This document shows, piece by piece, positions 63,463 through 64,000 of a DNA stretch of 64,000 bases (within the stretch, counting starts at the first letter, position 1; each line of letters opens with the position of its first letter). Position numbers and translations under genes: made by a program. The stretch is from Echinicola sp. 20G (GTDB taxonomy: Bacteria; Bacteroidota; Bacteroidia; Cytophagales; Cyclobacteriaceae), in the NCBI RefSeq assembly GCF_015533855.1, contig NZ_AP024154.1, forward strand, positions 1,615,001-1,679,000. The letters run 5' to 3'. The notes beneath the pieces were generated by a model. It saw only the letters and a program-made list of their open reading frames with translations. It was not told the origin of the DNA and did not search any database.

Positions 63463-64000
63463 TTAATTATCATAAGGAATGAAGTTTTCCCAATACCAAG
63501 GCATCCAATGGTCTCCCATGGAAATTTCGAGTAGTTCTTTAAATATTCCTTCCCCATTGGAACTGTTACACATAATGATCAATCCTAAATTTTTTGTGGG
63601 ATAAAAGATGGCATAATGCTCCCAGCCGTCCATGTGACCTTCTTTAAATACTGCTTTTCCATAGGGTGTCTGGTAGATGCCCCAACCCAAGCCATAACTT
63701 AAGTCAATAGCAGCATTTTCGTCGGTGACCTTCCATCTGTTCTCCCCAAATTGTTGTTTGGACTTAATGGCAATTTGGGAAGTAAACATTTCTTCAAATG
63801 CAGAAGAACTCAGCCCTTTTCTGGCCAACATCGCTTGAATAAACTTTGCATAATCTTCAGGGGTGGTGTCCATGCTTCCGGCCGCATACTCTTGATCCCT
63901 TTTTCTTCTTTCGAGAACTTTTTTCTTCTTATAGTGCCCAACGGCGTAGTTACCTTCAAAGCGATCTTGCCATAAGAAACTGGTCATGTTCATTTCAAGC
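63463..64000 (-). CDS. Serine beta-lactamase-fold hydrolase, 5' end beyond window edge
   Basis: Only the C-terminal 178 codons are seen; the frame is open to position 64000 (LEMNMTSFLWQDRFEGNYAVGH). It lines up with the end of the neighbouring fusion protein: SYGLGWGIYQTPYGK against SYGLGWSYLETPYGK, KEGHMDGWEHYAIFYP against KGGHGDGFQHHAILYP, and the shared last residues NFIPY/GFIPY. A tandem paralogue. Whether it also has the HTH and membrane part cannot be seen. Confidence 0.85.
   Translation of the reverse strand, partial: LEMNMTSFLWQDRFEGNYAVGHYKKKKVLERRKRDQEYAAGSMDTTPEDYAKFIQAMLARKGLSSSAFEEMFTSQIAIKSKQQFGENRWKVTDENAAIDLSYGLGWGIYQTPYGKAVFKEGHMDGWEHYAIFYPTKNLGLIIMCNSSNGEGIFKELLEISMGDHWMPWYWENFIPYDN

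Overview
The window comes from a Bacteroidota chromosome, most likely order Cytophagales, family Cyclobacteriaceae (Algoriphagus/Echinicola/Cyclobacterium-like). The evidence is a type IX secretion sorting domain, a GldJ/GldK-like lipoprotein, a CarboxypepD-reg/TonB-type outer-membrane receptor, a bacillithiol-system YtxJ protein, an RprX/RprY-type two-component system, promoters of the TAnnTTTG type without clear Shine-Dalgarno sequences, and moderate GC. I found no rRNA, tRNA, CRISPR array or intact insertion sequence.

Layout. 1-9.8 kb: envelope and housekeeping genes (lptB with a GH3-family protein, hflK/hflC with a cytochrome-oxidase subunit III-like gene, mfd, a GldJ-like lipoprotein). 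9.9-20 kb: extracytoplasmic enzymes (S9 glutamyl-peptidase type, a T9SS-secreted YCF48 repeat protein, a PafA-type phosphatase, an M24 aminopeptidase P) and a CarboxypepD-reg protein. 19.8-31 kb: an ArsR regulator with a YjjG-type nucleotidase, pruA, a membrane-bound XRE regulator, gltX, lysA, and an rprXY-like pair divergent from a secreted protein. 31-38 kb: an orphan A-T-TE non-ribosomal peptide synthetase module, queG, ruvB, apbE and a ZIP transporter. 38.7-45.7 kb: an acetate module (DUF4212 + SSS symporter, acs, a cNMP/CBS/DUF294 signalling protein, a DnaQ-type exonuclease). 45.7-51.4 kb: DUF4403, ytxJ, a large outer-membrane receptor and a fasciclin protein. 51.5-57.4 kb: a compact same-strand photobiology cluster (SDR, TspO, SRPBCC and three different photolyase/cryptochrome-family proteins). 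57.4-61.3 kb: an AT-rich accessory stretch of small secreted or membrane hypothetical genes, with two relics that share a 47-bp repeat and one frameshifted membrane gene. 61.4-64 kb: a fusion of an XRE helix-turn-helix, a DUF4870-like membrane domain and a serine beta-lactamase-fold domain, followed by a truncated paralogue of its hydrolase part at the edge.

The strongest candidates for something undescribed are: (1) the HTH-membrane-beta-lactamase fusion, whose topology suits a one-component transmembrane sensor, together with a putative operator (TGAC-N7-TGTCG) shared with the other HTH-membrane regulator 40 kb away; (2) the photolyase cluster, which holds an apparently circularly permuted family member and a PhrB-like member that has lost the iron-sulfur cysteines; (3) three TGTTAA boxes at exact 10-bp spacing between the rprXY-like genes and a divergent secreted protein.
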